A stretch of DNA of 64,000 nt from Larix kaempferi (GCA_027924585.1 BSBM01000597.1:6772501-6836500); one strand, 5' to 3'; counted from the first letter of the stretch, positions 1 to 12,806 are shown. The notes: a model not told the origin generated them from the sequence alone. A program made the numbers and translations.

Positions 1-611
1 AAATGATAGTGTTTCCCTTTTATTTATCATTGGTCTTTTCTTAGTGTTGTGCTATTGTGCAGGTATGTTCCAGCATATTCAACTCATCTTACCTCTGACT
101 CTGATTCTTTGAAGGTTATTCCTGTTCAACCTAATGATACAATGGGTAAAGTTGATCCAGTCTGGACTGAAATCTTTTGGAAAACTCTGGGGTTAGAGTT
201 TAACTGCAATAGAACCCCTTCTTTGATGAACTTATTTTGTTTTCAGGGTTGGTAGTAAGTCTGGGATCTTGTCATCTCATTTCATTTCCATTTATCTAGT
301 GGCTAAGAGTACTTAGAGCTAATGCCCATTCTTCTTGATGTGAAATGGAATTAGTAGTATATTTCTTTTTACTATTCTATATACATTTTGGGTAGTGAGT
401 TGCTCCATTGGAGACTAAAGAAAATTACAAAGGATCCTATCTTGTTGATTCCAAAATTTCTATCTCATTTTTAATTTTCTTTTTTGAGAGGTTACTTTTT
501 TCCCAGGATTTTTGCATTTTTGCATCATTCAAGCATACAAAATAATTATTACCAAGTTACTATAGATCCATAATTGCTTACCTTGTACTAGTCCTTCAAG
601 TCTTAGTGTGT
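1..611. other. Unassigned left edge
   Basis: This stretch lies left of the part that clearly matches the second LTR-A copy (similarity starts near 612 versus 44568). It should be LTR-A LTR or something inserted in it. A 68-codon open frame (49-255) follows a stretch ending in CAG, so it could resemble an exon, but I recognise no family in it and do not call it a gene. Confidence 0.3.
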
Positions 612-1400
612 GTCATTAATTGGATTTCCTAGTTAGATACTAGAGAATAGATCTTTCAGGGTATACTTTAGAATGGTGTTTGACATATTGATTAATAAAG
701 AATAGGTGTCTTTGAATTATTAGTGATGAATGCTGGTAAGTTTTACATGGGAGGTAGAATATTGTAATCATTTTGTTAGCAATGAACATGTTGAAAATAC
801 TCTCTATGAGAATGGTTGGCGAAAAGGGAGAATTAGGTATTAAGACATTATACTGTCAATTGTAACTCTCTTAGAAGAAATAATATATAATGCGACATTT
901 TGTGGACATAGCCCTAGATTGGGTGAACCACGGTATTTTGGTGTCTCTTGTATGTGTCCCTATTATGTGTACATGTTATTGGATGCTTATGAGTTTATGT
1001 CAATAAATGTATAAATGTTGTGGTTATGATCTTATATTTGTCGTGTTATATATAATTGTTTCCTTCTAGTAATTTATATTATTCTTTTTTTTATGAGTAA
1101 TAATTATAGGGAATGGTTCAATATAGAGATGACACTAATGCATGCTAATGGGCTGATTCATATAATGGCATTATTGAAAAGATGTGATCGAGACCCTGCA
1201 TCAATATTAATAAAGAAATAGTGGTTCACATAAGTTTGTAATGAATACATCCTTTAATTATCATTAGTTATTATGTTAAAACTTTTCTTTTATTAACACA
1301 CTGACCCATTTATGAGTGAGTATATTACATAGTGTACCTCATTGTAAAAAAAAAAAAAAAAAATCCAAAATTACTAACTCTAAAATTTGGGTTTGTGACA
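612..1400 (+). repeat. LTR-A, 3' portion of the 5' LTR
   Basis: The segment is closely similar to 44568-45356. Both end in a ...GTGACA terminus. Here the end is followed two bases later by a tRNA primer-binding site, which makes this the 5' LTR of a plus-strand element. An A-run of about 18 sits at 1347-1364. The LTR start lies outside the window, or is masked by the unmatched sequence at 1-611. Confidence 0.75.
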
Positions 1401-1402
1401 TA

Positions 1403-1414
1403 TGGTATCAGAGC
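1403..1414 (+). promoter_or_regulatory. LTR-A primer-binding site
   Basis: TGGTATCAGAGC is complementary to the 3' end of plant initiator-Met tRNA and starts two bases after the LTR end. It would prime minus-strand cDNA synthesis. Confidence 0.85.
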
Positions 1415-3887
1415 GCTAGGTTACAACACTCGGGCCTAATGGGCTCAACATGAAATAAATAAGTATGAAGGTTAACTAATCAAGTTGTTTTTGTTTCATT
1501 TGGATGCATAGATTGGAATGGACGAGAGGTGATGCCATTCAAAGTGTAACTTCAAGTTCTCCAAAAAGGAAAGATAAGTATTTTCTTGTTTTTCCTCATA
1601 AATATTGTGAGTCAAGTATGAGTTTTCCTTGCTAGATAAAAGGGGTAGACACTCACATTGTTGAACATTATTGTGATTTGGAATTTTGTTGAACAGTATA
1701 TGTGAAAAATGGTTTTGTACAGAATATTATAATCAAATGTTAACATATAAAGCACATTCTAGGACATAGTCACAAAAGATCAAATTAATTGCAGTAGGTA
1801 CAATTGTTAAAATATCAATTAGTTTGAGTATGGTATACAGGAAAAATACATGAAAGGTTTTCAAAAGTTGCACTAGGATGTAAATGATTTCATATGAAGA
1901 ATGAATCGATATAGAGGTTGTTTTTATATCTTGTTTGAGATTGATGTGAAAGGTAATGATTTGTGTATCATGATTTATTAACCGTGTTAAGGAGAATAGA
2001 AGTATCATAATCTTTTATGTCGAAATAATTGATTCATAATTTTATGTAATTTGGTAAGTGCTAGTCTAAGCAATAGATAAGATATGGAAGACTTTGAAAA
2101 AATGTGTTATTACCTTGACAAAACAAAGGATTATGAAAAATGTTATGAACATGTCGCTCATTTAAATTCAATTTTTTGTAGATCATTTAATTCAGCATTT
2201 TAGTTGTTGAAATTTTATTTTCTTTTAAGAATTACTAAGCACACTACCTATGAGCTTCATTTGGTTAGAGTATAGTATTACTATTATACTCCAAAGAAGT
2301 GAGCTTTTATTTATTAGGCTAAGGTACTAGAACATCTTCAATTACAGTAACTATATTTTAGTTAGTATTGTATAATTGTTACAACAGTTTTATGTAAAGC
2401 TACATAAGAAAAATGTACACTCATAAGATATTTTTTATACTTGTTTAATTTAGTGAGTACGAAATTATAGCTACATATGGTTAGGAGCATTCTTTGAACA
2501 TCATTTTACTTAGGTTTTTGTAGTTGCAAATTATATGTCAACTCTTTTTTTCGTTTTCTTCCATGGAACCAATAGTATGGAGTCGCCTAAGTAATTGTTA
2601 CCCTTGAGTATTGATAGCCAGAATAAATTTGACATACTAGGTTACAAGTTATAGTTAAAGATGTGAACGAATTCATATGATAAAATGATGGTGTGTGTGA
2701 ATATTATTCTTGCTTATGAAAAATCATCATTTTGTTAAAGGTTTATTACTTAAATTGTATTTCATTTTAGAACTTCTTATTGTTATTAGAATTTTAAGGA
2801 TAAACCTAAAAATGTATTATTGTATAGCAGTGTTTCCTAGGAGTTTAAGCTAACTTACTTTAGAATGCATACAAATCTAATTATTTTCTTCATAGATAGA
2901 GTGTTGGTAGGATTTGTTATAAGATTGATGTGTATCTTGTTAATAGTAAGAGTTTGATTATAGGAAATGAAGAATCCTAATATTTTTGTGATTGATTTAG
3001 CATGGGATCTTCTAACATCTAAATTTATTGAGAAAATAATCTTTAGATGATAAGTCTCAGTTTGAAATGGATCTATATATAACTAAATGTTTAAATACTA
3101 TGATACTAACGTGTTTTTAGCATATTTGACCTCAGGTTCACATTAAGGATATTGAAGAGTTTACATCGGGATGAATTGAAGAGGATGCACAAGTTAATCG
3201 AATAAGCATGTGTGTAATGATATGGAACTAATATGCTCAATTGTGGATAAATTGAAGCAAAGAAATTTTTCTTTATACTAACATTTCAGGAAGTGATCTT
3301 AACTACGATTGATGACATGATCAAGGGGGAACGTTGATTATAAAAGCACTTATACAGATAAGTTGAGCTAAATCGCTCAAAAGTAAGTAATGATTTATTT
3401 TACATTTTATTTACAGGATTTTATGAATCATGATTGGTGGTAAGACTTATGACTGATGATGTGTGATTCTCAAAATACATAGAATATGATAAGTAAATAG
3501 ATGAATATATTTTAATATTTTGTTGCTATTATGTTTCATGTGGCATACAACTGATTATTACTAAGTAAATTTTCTGGACTCAAACGAGAAGGTTTGAGGG
3601 GAAAAGAATAATATCTTGGACTCAGGCAGAGGGGCTACATCTCGCACTCACTTACTAGCTGTTGTTATGGGACAACTTCCCTAAATTGTGGTCATGTTCC
3701 CCACATAAGTGGAATGGAGTAGGTGGAGTCTGTGTTGAATGTTATATTGACCCAAAAGACCTAAGCAATCTTTATATCCATCGAATTGAGTAGAGGAAGG
3801 GCTCATTTTTCCTTATGTTGTTGGAACTGAGCACACAAGAGGTTCTCTGAGGAGACTTAACTTTTTCCTTGTGGTGTTGGAACTGAG

Positions 3888-4432
3888 CCCATAAGAAGAT
3901 TCGATGAGGGGAAGATATGTAATGAGTTTCAAAGTAAGACTATCGTATTCCTGCTGTATGCAGATGGTATTCCTGTCGAGTTGTAGAGGGCTCATGTTTT
4001 GTATGCAAGTCTCCATGATTGCTGAGGTACAAAATAGCATTTTGTATGCAAGTCTCCATGATTGCTAAAGTACAAAAGAGTGGTATGTATGCAACTGATC
4101 CCATAAGAAGATTCGATGAGGGGAAGATATGTAATGAGTTTCAAAGTAAGACTATCGTATTCCTGCTGTATGCAGATGGTATTCCTGTCGAGTTGTAGAG
4201 GGCTCATGTTTTGTATGCAAGTCTCCATGATTGCTGAGGTACAAAATAGCATTTTGTATGCAAGTCTCCATGATTGCTAAAGTACAAAAGAGTGGTATGT
4301 ATGCAAGTCTATATGATTGTTGAAGTACATGAGCAGGATATGTATGCAACTCTCTATGATTGCTGAAGTACATAAGCGTTTTGTATGCAAGTCTCCATGA
4401 TTGCTGAAGTACAAAAGAGTTTGATGATCAAC
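3888..4432. repeat. Tandem repeats in LTR-A interior
   Basis: Two levels of repetition are visible. A block starting CCCATAAGAAGATTCGATGA occurs at 3888 and again at 4100, a period of 212 bp. Inside and after it, a unit of about 43 bp containing TATGCAAGTCTCCATGATTG recurs roughly six times, up to about 4430. Short minus-strand open frames here are by-products of the repetition. Confidence 0.8.
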
Positions 4433-4789
4433 AAAGTTTTGTTGAAAGAATTGTTTTATGATATAAGCAAATGTTAATGATTTGTCTTGTAACTAGACTA
4501 TGAGATGTATTTATGTATGAATGTTATGAATGCTAGAGTAAGTAAATATCCCCTCAAGGAAGATGAAGAATGATGAGCATTTACTGTTTTGGAATTTTGT
4601 ATACTTATGTTATGCTAAATAACGTTGGAAGATCTTGTATGATCTGTATAATGTGTAGGATATAAGTTATAAGAGCTTGCGGAAATCACAAAAATGAGAA
4701 GACAACCAAAGCATAAAAATAAAGCAAGTGAAAAATGGTGAAAAGATGTGAAAGACAAACTGTTGAACACCGAGGATGGTGTTATTCTT

Positions 4790-4802
4790 AAGGGGAGGAT
4801 GA
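4790..4802 (+). promoter_or_regulatory. LTR-A polypurine tract
   Basis: AAGGGGAGGATGA lies directly before TGTAACATACC, the start of the 3' LTR. It would prime plus-strand cDNA synthesis. Confidence 0.75.
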
Positions 4803-6953
4803 TGTAACATACCTCCAATTTGACCCCTATTATTATTATTTTTGTAAATGTAATTGTATTTATGTAAATGGCCCTGGTGAGGAGCTCAAGGCCAAGGCTC
4901 CACCAGTGGTACTCGGGAGTAGAGTTATGTCATTTGTCTAAAAATGTTACTAAGGGCAGTACATTATTTTAAAAAGAAGTAACTAATCCTTTAGGGTAGA
5001 AAAAGAAGTCGTCTTGACTACAAGGACCATACTAAAAACTTACCATAGGCGAGCAATCCCACATCTAACCATGGACCGCTGAAAGACAGTAAAAGGCTTC
5101 CAAAAACCTAATGGTCAACACTAGGTTAACTATTTAGCCTAAGTAAACTATGATTCCTAGCTTAGGGGGGCTCATTACATTAAAGAATCAATTTAAGTAG
5201 GTAAAATATTATATATCTAATGGAAAACATATATTAAGGTCAATAAATATATATTTATAAAAGAATAGAGGTTAAGATGTAATTTCTATTGGAAAGGGTT
5301 AATCTAAGGAATTATTCATTTTACATAAATTACTCACATAAGTAATTATAATAGATAGATATAAATATATCTACTATGTGGAAAAAGGTTTTTTGAAATT
5401 AAGATATCTGAGATATGTCTTCAAAGTTATGAGGAGAAATGTATAAAGTTTTATATGACAAAAGGTTGGTACCTATTTAAAAATGATTATCCCCATTATT
5501 ATGAAGGAGGAGTAACCCTTAAAAGATTATAAAGAACATGAATATCCTATCTCTAGATACATACAGCATGTTATGTTCAAATAAACATATGTTCGATCAA
5601 GCATATAGGTACTGGGAATTATAGTAGAGCTCATACAATATAAAATACACAAAAGAATTTAAAAGGAGATATATTTTCTAAGAGTGGGCACACTCCCTTT
5701 TTGACTGTGGAGTAGTATTAAATTCTAATAAAAGGGATGGTGGTTGGTTAAGAGACCACGAGGGGACAGGGAAGCAGTCTCTCTCGGATCCTTCTTTTTG
5801 TGCCAGTTGTAGAGCTGAGGTTTAATGAAGATAGGTAATGGGGCACAATCTGAAGATGAGTTACTGCCATCTCGGGGGGTGAATTATAGCATCTAAGTGA
5901 TGGAGTGCTTAAACATCTCTACGCTAGAGTAAAGATAGGAGCTCAGTGATGGTCTTGTGTATTTCTCTGGATATGATTACATAAATATATATATATAGCT
6001 ATGATCTCAAGAAAAGGGGGGGGGGTCATGCTTTTGAGGATTCCTCCATAACCCATATCTCCCATAAATCATGGAGAGTTGTCTCCTTTGAGAGGAGTGC
6101 TACTTAAAAAGGAGATACTCCACCTAACCCTGAAGTATTAAAGATTGTTTTTAAAACTGTTGGGCAGACTCACAAAGAAACAAGACACCTCCACACTTAT
6201 GTGCTTTGCAGTTGAATGATGGGGAAACGGGTAGACTCCGGATCTTGCTATATAAAGTAGTGAGGGGGAATGAGGTGCATGGATCTCTCGATCTGTCAAA
6301 AGTTGCGTACTATTCTGCGTGGGTGTGAAGGGAGGTTCGGCTATGGAGATATTCCGTATCAGTATGGAAGCCCAACATCAAGAACAAGTATTCTAGAGCC
6401 ATAGCAAGTCTCAACTTCCTGTATTTATAGATTCATAAATGGCGTTAAGAAATTGATCTCTACAAATTCAATTTTATGAAATAGCGTAGAAAATCTGTCT
6501 TTTCGATTTTTAATCTATTCATACAATTTAAGCGGTGCTAAACGTATTGTCTTCGGAAGTTTCTTTTTGTCATTTCCTGGCGTGCTTTCTGGCTGAAAGA
6601 TGCGTCTCCTTACCCTACAGAAGTTCGCTTATCTCCGTGAATTTGCTTAGTTGATTTAATTAGTATTTTTGTATATCCTTTTCTAGATTTTATTTATCAT
6701 GTTGTTTTGAAACCTTAGCAATCGCTGATGAGTGGCAAACTGACGCACTTCCCTAAACCATGGGGATATTTCACCTCTTCCTTGGTGGTTTGATGAAACT
6801 CGTAACCCCTGTTCTTAGTATCGCAGTTATATAGTCTCGGTTTAGTAGGATGTATACCTTGTTTAACAAAAAATGAACGATCATCTCTTATACTTTTCCT
6901 TAGTTTTAAACATGATCTCGGTAATATGAGAGAAGTGCCAGTACTTACCTTTG
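4803..6953 (+). repeat. LTR-A 3' LTR, first piece
   Basis: The LTR starts TGTAACATACC straight after the polypurine tract. It is cut at 6953 by LTR-B and resumes at 37402, then again at 44501 after LTR-C. The assembled LTR is about 3.87 kb. Near its start a 24-bp block (4875-4898, TGGTGAGGAGCTCAAGGCCA and four more bases) is identical to 49109-49132 in the LTR-E LTR, so the two families appear related at the LTR head. A G-run lies near 6014-6023. Confidence 0.75.
6249..6256 (+). promoter_or_regulatory. Possible LTR-A TATA box
   Basis: TATATAAA lies about 1.45 kb into the 3' LTR and is followed by a purine-rich stretch. Only the motif and its setting in an LTR support it. Confidence 0.35.
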
Positions 6954-8892
6954 TGTAACATCGCGAAAAATTTACAAAAAATTAAAAATTTGTAAGGTAA
7001 CATTTCATGTTTTATTTACTAAGCTGAAGATAAAATAAATGCTTATTCATTTAATCAAACAACATATAGAAAATAAAATGCGGAAGTGACTTTGCATGTG
7101 AAATGTTTAAATTCTGAAATGGTGATGGTGATTGTTATAACATCGGCTATGGTTTGCATGTGCTAACTATTTGCTTTTCTCCTTGGTGATGAAGGGGCCC
7201 TATGGCACCCCAAGGCTTACTTAGCATTTATGCTAAAGCATTTGAAACGTACTTTTCGCAGATCGCAGGTAAGGATAAGTTAAAAGTGTAGAATCTAAAC
7301 GTCATTATTTAAATTTTCCAGTTATAAAGAGAAAAAGATCGCCTAAAAGGAAACTTAGGGTGAGATCTAAAATTGTCATACTTCACTTATAATTTCAATA
7401 TGTTACTCATGCGAGTCTACATTTCCAAATTTCACTATACACACATGTATGTACTTTATTTTTAAATATCAAGCATTAGTTACGGGATTATGATGCTTCC
7501 TGTAATTTTCAAGGTGAAAGGAACATGCCTTAGTTTAAGAAGTTTAAAGTATCTCTATCCTTGGTCTTTTAGTCCTAATAAATATAATGGATAGCAATGA
7601 TGTCTAGAATACTAAGGCATTTCAACTTTAAAATACAAGGAATCATCTTTACACCATGCATAGGGTTTGATATAAGTGTTTTCACATAACGTATGGCGTA
7701 ATTATTTAGTCTTATGTATATATATATATATTACCAATATATAGCTTATAGTGATGAAATGAAATAGGTGCTTAATATGTAAATTGTGATACCAAGAATG
7801 TTTTGAAACCAAGCATATCATATAACATCGAAAGCTTAGTTTTGCAGGGTGGTAAAACATCGGACCTAGCCCCAAGTCCTCCATGATGACAGGTTGTACA
7901 TGTTAATACTTCAAGGGTTGCAACAGAGAGAAAGTTAGGATAATGTAGATATGTAACTCCCTATGCATTATCTCGTAGGAGGGATTCTATGTACTACGAT
8001 AACCTGGATTCGTAAAGTGCATTTTTGAGGGGTTGACGGAATGTCTATTTGGAATCTACGTGGTGATTCTCACATGCAAGATTCCTCAAGATTGACGATA
8101 CCCTAACGTTCCTTTGATAATACTTCATTGCAGTTGTCATTCAATGTTCAAGAGTGGGGTTTCGAGGCAAGCCGACAGGCTGCGAGCTTGTAGGGTTTCT
8201 AGTAAGGTGAGGACACCTCCAAGGATTCGATATCAGGACCTGTGGCTGAGCAAGCTATGCCCCAGAGCCAGCCGAACCCTTACTGTATAAGTTTAGTAGG
8301 TTGAAAGGGTTCAAAGTTCGTGGTAGTAGTTTTTAGACCGTCGGTTGTTTTTCAATGCATGTAAGGTAGATCTAAGAACTAAACACGGTCGTTGCTGCAT
8401 TGTTTAAGAGGTGATGGATTCTGGTTTTTCGTTGGAAATGGTAGCTCTGCTACCAAGAGGAAACTCTGAGGTAATGATTCAAAATTTACTTCTATTATTT
8501 GCTTATACAATGGTTTCTTCATTTCTAGAATGCGATACTTTATCTAATGTTTGTTTAATTGGCACGTGTTCTTCGTCTTTCTGGTAGGTATTCTGTTAAG
8601 ATTTAATATGCTAAGACAGAAAATAGCAGCATTACATTCCATTTCACAATAATAGCATATACAGGATCACTGAAGAAACAACAAGCACAGCATAAACACA
8701 AGAGACAGAGATTTATCCTGGGAAACCCTCATCGGGTAGAAAACCCAGCAAAGCTTCCTCAATATAGATGACCAGCAATATACAAAGATGAAACCCTGAG
8801 ACATGATCTCCTCCTCCACAATAGCAGACCTCTCCTCCACAAGTGCGCTATCCTCAAGTGAGTGAGAGTGTCAAATGAGGAACACACCTCCT

Positions 8893-8901
8893 CTATTTAT
8901 A
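8893..8901 (-). promoter_or_regulatory. Likely TATA box in solo LTR-D
   Basis: CTATTTATA on the plus strand reads TATAAATAG on the minus strand, the coding orientation of the family. The other LTR-D copy has TATAAGTAG at the matching place (near 61326). Confidence 0.5.
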
Positions 8902-9364
8902 CACTACTCTGATATGTATTTTACACAAGTACATGTAGGCTCGTATTTAACCATTAGGTTAAATACCCCATTATAACTGACTGGGCCGACCCCCACATGG
9001 TGGGTCTAATAACCCTAGTTACCACAACCAACTCGGAGGAATAAACATCTCCGGATTTATAGTATAATCACATCGGAGGTATGGAACATCTCCGGAATAA
9101 ATAATATACAAATATAATATTCTTTGAAGTTACAATATTTCAACACTCCCCCTTAACGAGAAGGATATTATAACAGTATCTACATGAGAAAGGAGTCATC
9201 AACATCACATATGATACATCTATAAATCATTGGAAGCTTTCTCAACATCATCAGTAACTTAAGCAGTTACTGGAACATCTTCAATACTGGAACATCAACA
9301 TCTTCAGTACTGAGTCTTTATCTTCTGTAGCACTCGAACAGCTACAACAACATCAACATCTGGA

Positions 9365-9720
9365 TCCTCATGATCATCAGTATCATCATCTCACGATCAT
9401 CAGTATCGTCATCTCACGATCATCAGCATCGTCATCACACGATCATCAGCATTGTCAGCATCGTCATCACACGATCATCAGCATCACACGATCATCAGCA
9501 TCGTCATCATACGATCATCAGCATCGTCATCATACGATCATCAGCATCGTCATCATACGATCATCAGCATCGTCATCACAATCTACAGCATCTAGATCAT
9601 CACGATCTACAGCATCTAGATCATCTCGATCTGCAACATCTAGATCATCTCGATCTACAGCATCTGGATCATCTCGATCTACAGCATCTGGATCATCTCG
9701 ATCTACAACATCTAGATCAT
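9365..9720. repeat. ATCATCAGCATCGTC-type minisatellite
   Basis: An array of short units built on CATCGTCATCA and CGATCATCAG passes into an array on CTCGATCTACAGCATCTAGA. The unit lengths are multiples of three, which keeps a 119-codon Ser/His/Gln-rich frame open on the plus strand and an Asp-rich frame on the minus strand. Neither looks like a gene. Confidence 0.85.
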
Positions 9721-9780
9721 CTGTATTAGTATCCACACCAATACATATATCATCAAAACATGTATTCATATGTCATCAAA

Positions 9781-10144
9781 AGCATCTATTCTCACTAATA
9801 CATCTATCATCAAAAGCATGTATTCTCACTAATACATTTATCATCAATAGCATGTATTCTCACTAATACATCTATCATCAATAGCATGTATTCTTACTAA
9901 TACATCTATCATCAAAAGCATGTATTCTCTCTAATACATCTATCATCAAAAGCATGTATTCTCTCTAATACATCTATCATCAAAAGCATGTATTCTCACT
10001 AATACATCTATCATCAATAGCATGTATTCTCACTAATACATCTATCATCAAAAGCATGTATTCTCTCTAATACATCTATCATCAAAAGCATGTATTCTCA
10101 CTAATACATCTATCATCAATAGCATGTATTCTCACTAATACATA
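9781..10144. repeat. 34-bp minisatellite, ~11 copies
   Basis: The unit is 34 bp and contains TATTCTCACTAATACATCTA. It repeats head to tail almost without gaps, with variants (CACTAA/CTCTAA, AATAGC/AAAAGC) that alternate between copies. That suggests unequal exchange or replication slippage. Confidence 0.9.
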
Positions 10145-10389
10145 GCAGCATATCCTGCAACACACACAATCATATTACAGGATGACCAATCCCGCTCTCT
10201 TTAGGACATAGGTCCATGGATGATACAATCCAGATCAAGTTCCAGGATGATCAATCCTTATCACTTTAAGACAAGTCTCATGTCTAGGGACGATGCAATC
10301 CCATCATGTACATTTTGAACCCAGTTCATGGACGATGCAGTCCTCTCACGTACATTTTGAACCGAGGTCCAGGGACGATGCAGTCCTAT

Positions 10390-11112
10390 CTTCAATTCTC
10401 GGAGACATCAGTCTACGGATCAATTCTGGGACCTAAGTCCGGGGAAGATACAATCCCCTACCTATTCATTCAGGACTTTATTATCGGAGACCCAGTCTAC
10501 GGCTCAATTCTGGGACCTCAGTCTGGGGATGATGCAATCCCCTACCTGTTCATTCAGGACTTCATTATCGGAGACCCAGTCTACGGCTCTATTCTGGGAC
10601 CTCAGTCTGGAGACGATGCAATCCCCTACCTGTTAATTCAGGATTTCATTTATCGGAGACATCATGTCTACGGCTCTATTCTGGGACCTCAGTCCGAGGA
10701 CGATGCAATCCCCTACCTGTTCATTCAGGACTTCATTATCGGAGACCCAGTCTACGGCTCTATTCTGGGACCTCAGTCCGGGGACGATGCAATCCCCTAC
10801 CTGTTAATTCAGGATTTCATTTATCAGAGACATCATGTCTACGGCTCTATTCTGGGACCTCAGTCCGGGGACGATGCAATCCCCTACCTGTTCATTCAGG
10901 ACTTCATTATCGGAGACCCAGTCTACGGCTCTATTCTGGGACCTCAGTCCGGGGACGATGCAATCCCCTACCTGTTCATTCAGGATTTCATTTATCGGAG
11001 ACATCATGTCTACGGCTCTATTCTGGGACATCATTCCGGGGACGATGCAATCCCCTACCTGTTAATTCAGGATTTCATTTATCGGAGACATCATGTCTAC
11101 GGCTCTCTTTAG
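10390..11112. repeat. 84-87-bp minisatellite, ~8 copies
   Basis: The unit contains GACGATGCAATCCCCTACCT and CTACGGCTCTATTCTGGGAC. Two forms alternate: 84 bp (ATTATCGGAGACCCAGTC) and 87 bp (ATTTATCGGAGACATCATGTC). Because both are multiples of three, a 268-codon plus-strand frame stays open (10306-11112) with a 28-residue repeating pattern. I read this as a consequence of repeat length, not a protein gene. Confidence 0.9.
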
Positions 11113-11486
11113 AACAGATGTTCAAGGATGATACAATCCCTTTTCTTTCTCGGAGACACCTGTCTACGGCTCAATTTAGAACATGTGTTCAAGGATGATA
11201 CAATCCCTCTTCTTTCTCGGAGACACCTGTCTACGGCTCTCTTTAGGACTGAATTCCAGGGATGATCCAATCCCCTCATGTCCACCAAGGACTTCATTCT
11301 CGAAGACATACATCTACGGCTCTCTTGAGGATGATGCAATCCTATCATGTCCACCAAGGACTTCATTCTCGAAGACATATGTCTACGGCTCTTTTGAGGA
11401 TGATGCAATCCTATCATGTCCACCAAGGACTTCATTCTCGAAGACATGCGTCTACGGATCTCTTTAGAACATATGTTCAAGGATGA
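11112..11486. repeat. Related minisatellite blocks
   Basis: Units contain TTTCTCGGAGACACCTGTCT (about 90 bp, two copies) and then TCATGTCCACCAAGGACTTC with CTCGAAGACAT (about 75 bp, three copies). They are variants of the preceding array and continue the repeat body of the LTR-D LTR. Confidence 0.8.
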
Positions 11487-12806
11487 TGCAATCCCCTTGT
11501 CATCTTAGACCTTGTCTAAGGACCATCCACCAACCTCTCTGTCGGCATCACCACATTATTGACCTCACTGTCGATGCGGGAAATCTCATCATAAGTGATC
11601 ACATCATTCGAGTTCATATTGAAATTGATTTCATATACTAATGTTTGTATTAATAAATGGATTCAGTCTTGGATGTAAATAACTACATTTGATACTTCTG
11701 AAAGGATAAATGTCTTTTAACTTTATAATTGTAGAGTTTTAAAGAAAGGATATTTGTAACAGAAATCAGAGCTTTAGATAACAGAATAAGGAAAGAATCT
11801 AGCCCTAGATTATTTCATTTGTGCAAAGCTTAGAGATACAAAAGATTTATTTGAATGATGTAAATATTTCCAATTTGATTTTGGCAGCGTTTTAAATTTC
11901 AAGCATACAAATCCATGAAAAGAATGTAAATATGCCTGTTCATTTGAGAAAACTAAAATTGCATATACTGTTGCTACTTATTAATTAAGAAGATAATTTC
12001 TACAGTTTATACAGTAATTTGTATAACCAAAAATATCTAAGTCTGAGATTATGGAATATTATTAATTTTACAGAATGTAATAGAGAAAGAAAATATGACA
12101 GAGTAAATCTAATCATGCATTTGTTTGTAATAAAAAGAGTTCTGTTTGTTTATGCGATTTTATTTACTTGCTAGCAGTATTGAATAACAATAATATGTAC
12201 TTAGGAAATAATTATTTTGCAACTATTATTTCAATAATAAAAAATTGTGAAATAAACATGCAGTGAACCTGAAACATTTAAATGATGAAAAGAATGATAA
12301 GAGAAAGTTATAGAGTTATATTATTTAATACAGAATATTAATGGTAGGAAAACTAATGAAACACATCATTATTGATCTTCTCATTCATCTGGAAATCTGC
12401 CTATCAATTTATCTATCTTAATCTCTTCTCTGTACTAGAGTACGATGCAGATCCATTAGCATGGGGAAAAATGCAGAGAAATATTTTATTCAATTCATCT
12501 TACATCATCATTACTATACAGAATCTTAATTAGATCAGGAACTAAAATAAATGCATTTGTTTAATAATAACCTTGAAAACAATAAATCGATAATTCCAGA
12601 TAGAAATTTAAACTACTTAGAATTAGAAAAGACAAGTAGAACCTGTAAATGAAGATAGGGCCGACAAACACCCAAGGAGGCCTGTTCCTCCTAACCTTTT
12701 CCAGAAGAAGCATCCAAAACTACTTGCTTCCTTTGGACCCCCCAGCTTGCTTACTAAACCACTAAGTAGATGGAATCTGTGTAGAAGCAAGGCACATAGT
12801 AATATA

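Larger units (their letters stand above)
1401..4802 (+). mobile_element. LTR-A interior, non-coding (LARD-like)
   Basis: This is the 3,402-bp interior of LTR-A, between a primer-binding site and a polypurine tract. Neither strand has an open frame above about 91 codons, and nothing resembles gag, protease, reverse transcriptase or integrase. The layout (LTRs of nearly 4 kb, PBS, empty AT-rich interior, PPT) is that of a large retrotransposon derivative, which relies on proteins from an autonomous relative. The element could instead be an autonomous copy decayed beyond recognition, but the intact PBS and PPT argue for a non-autonomous design. Confidence 0.65.
8594..11603 (-). repeat. Solo LTR of the LTR-D Copia family
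   Basis: On the plus strand it starts TGTTAAG and ends GATCACA. It shares segments in order with the LTR-D 3' LTR at 61072-62760: the 'gaaaccct..gggtagaaaacccagcaaagc' type block, 'aacactcccccttaacgagaa', the CATCAT arrays, the GATGCA-AATCC arrays, and the terminal 'ggcatcacca..gacctca.tgtcgatg' block. There are no internal coding sequences. It is 3,010 bp against 1,689 bp for the other copy, mainly through longer tandem arrays. I see no matching 5-bp flanks (TATTC left, TCATT right). The target lost about 700 bp, so this is not a simple insertion. Confidence 0.8.

Noticed and set aside
49-255. 68-codon frame at the left edge as a host gene exon
   Set aside because: No family recognised, no neighbouring exon found, and it lies next to LTR-A sequence; only listed as unassigned.
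1403-1420. TGGTATCAGAGC and similar hits as tRNA gene fragments
   Set aside because: Each lies within a few bases of an LTR end and is not followed by a cloverleaf; they are primer-binding sites.
9365-10144. Regular arrays that could suggest a CRISPR array
   Set aside because: Units are contiguous without unique spacers, sit inside a plant LTR, and there are no cas genes.
10306-11112. 268-codon open frame with a 28-residue repeat
   Set aside because: It is produced by an 84-87-bp minisatellite inside a retrotransposon LTR; unit length divisible by three keeps it open, frames on the other strand are open too, and there is no domain.
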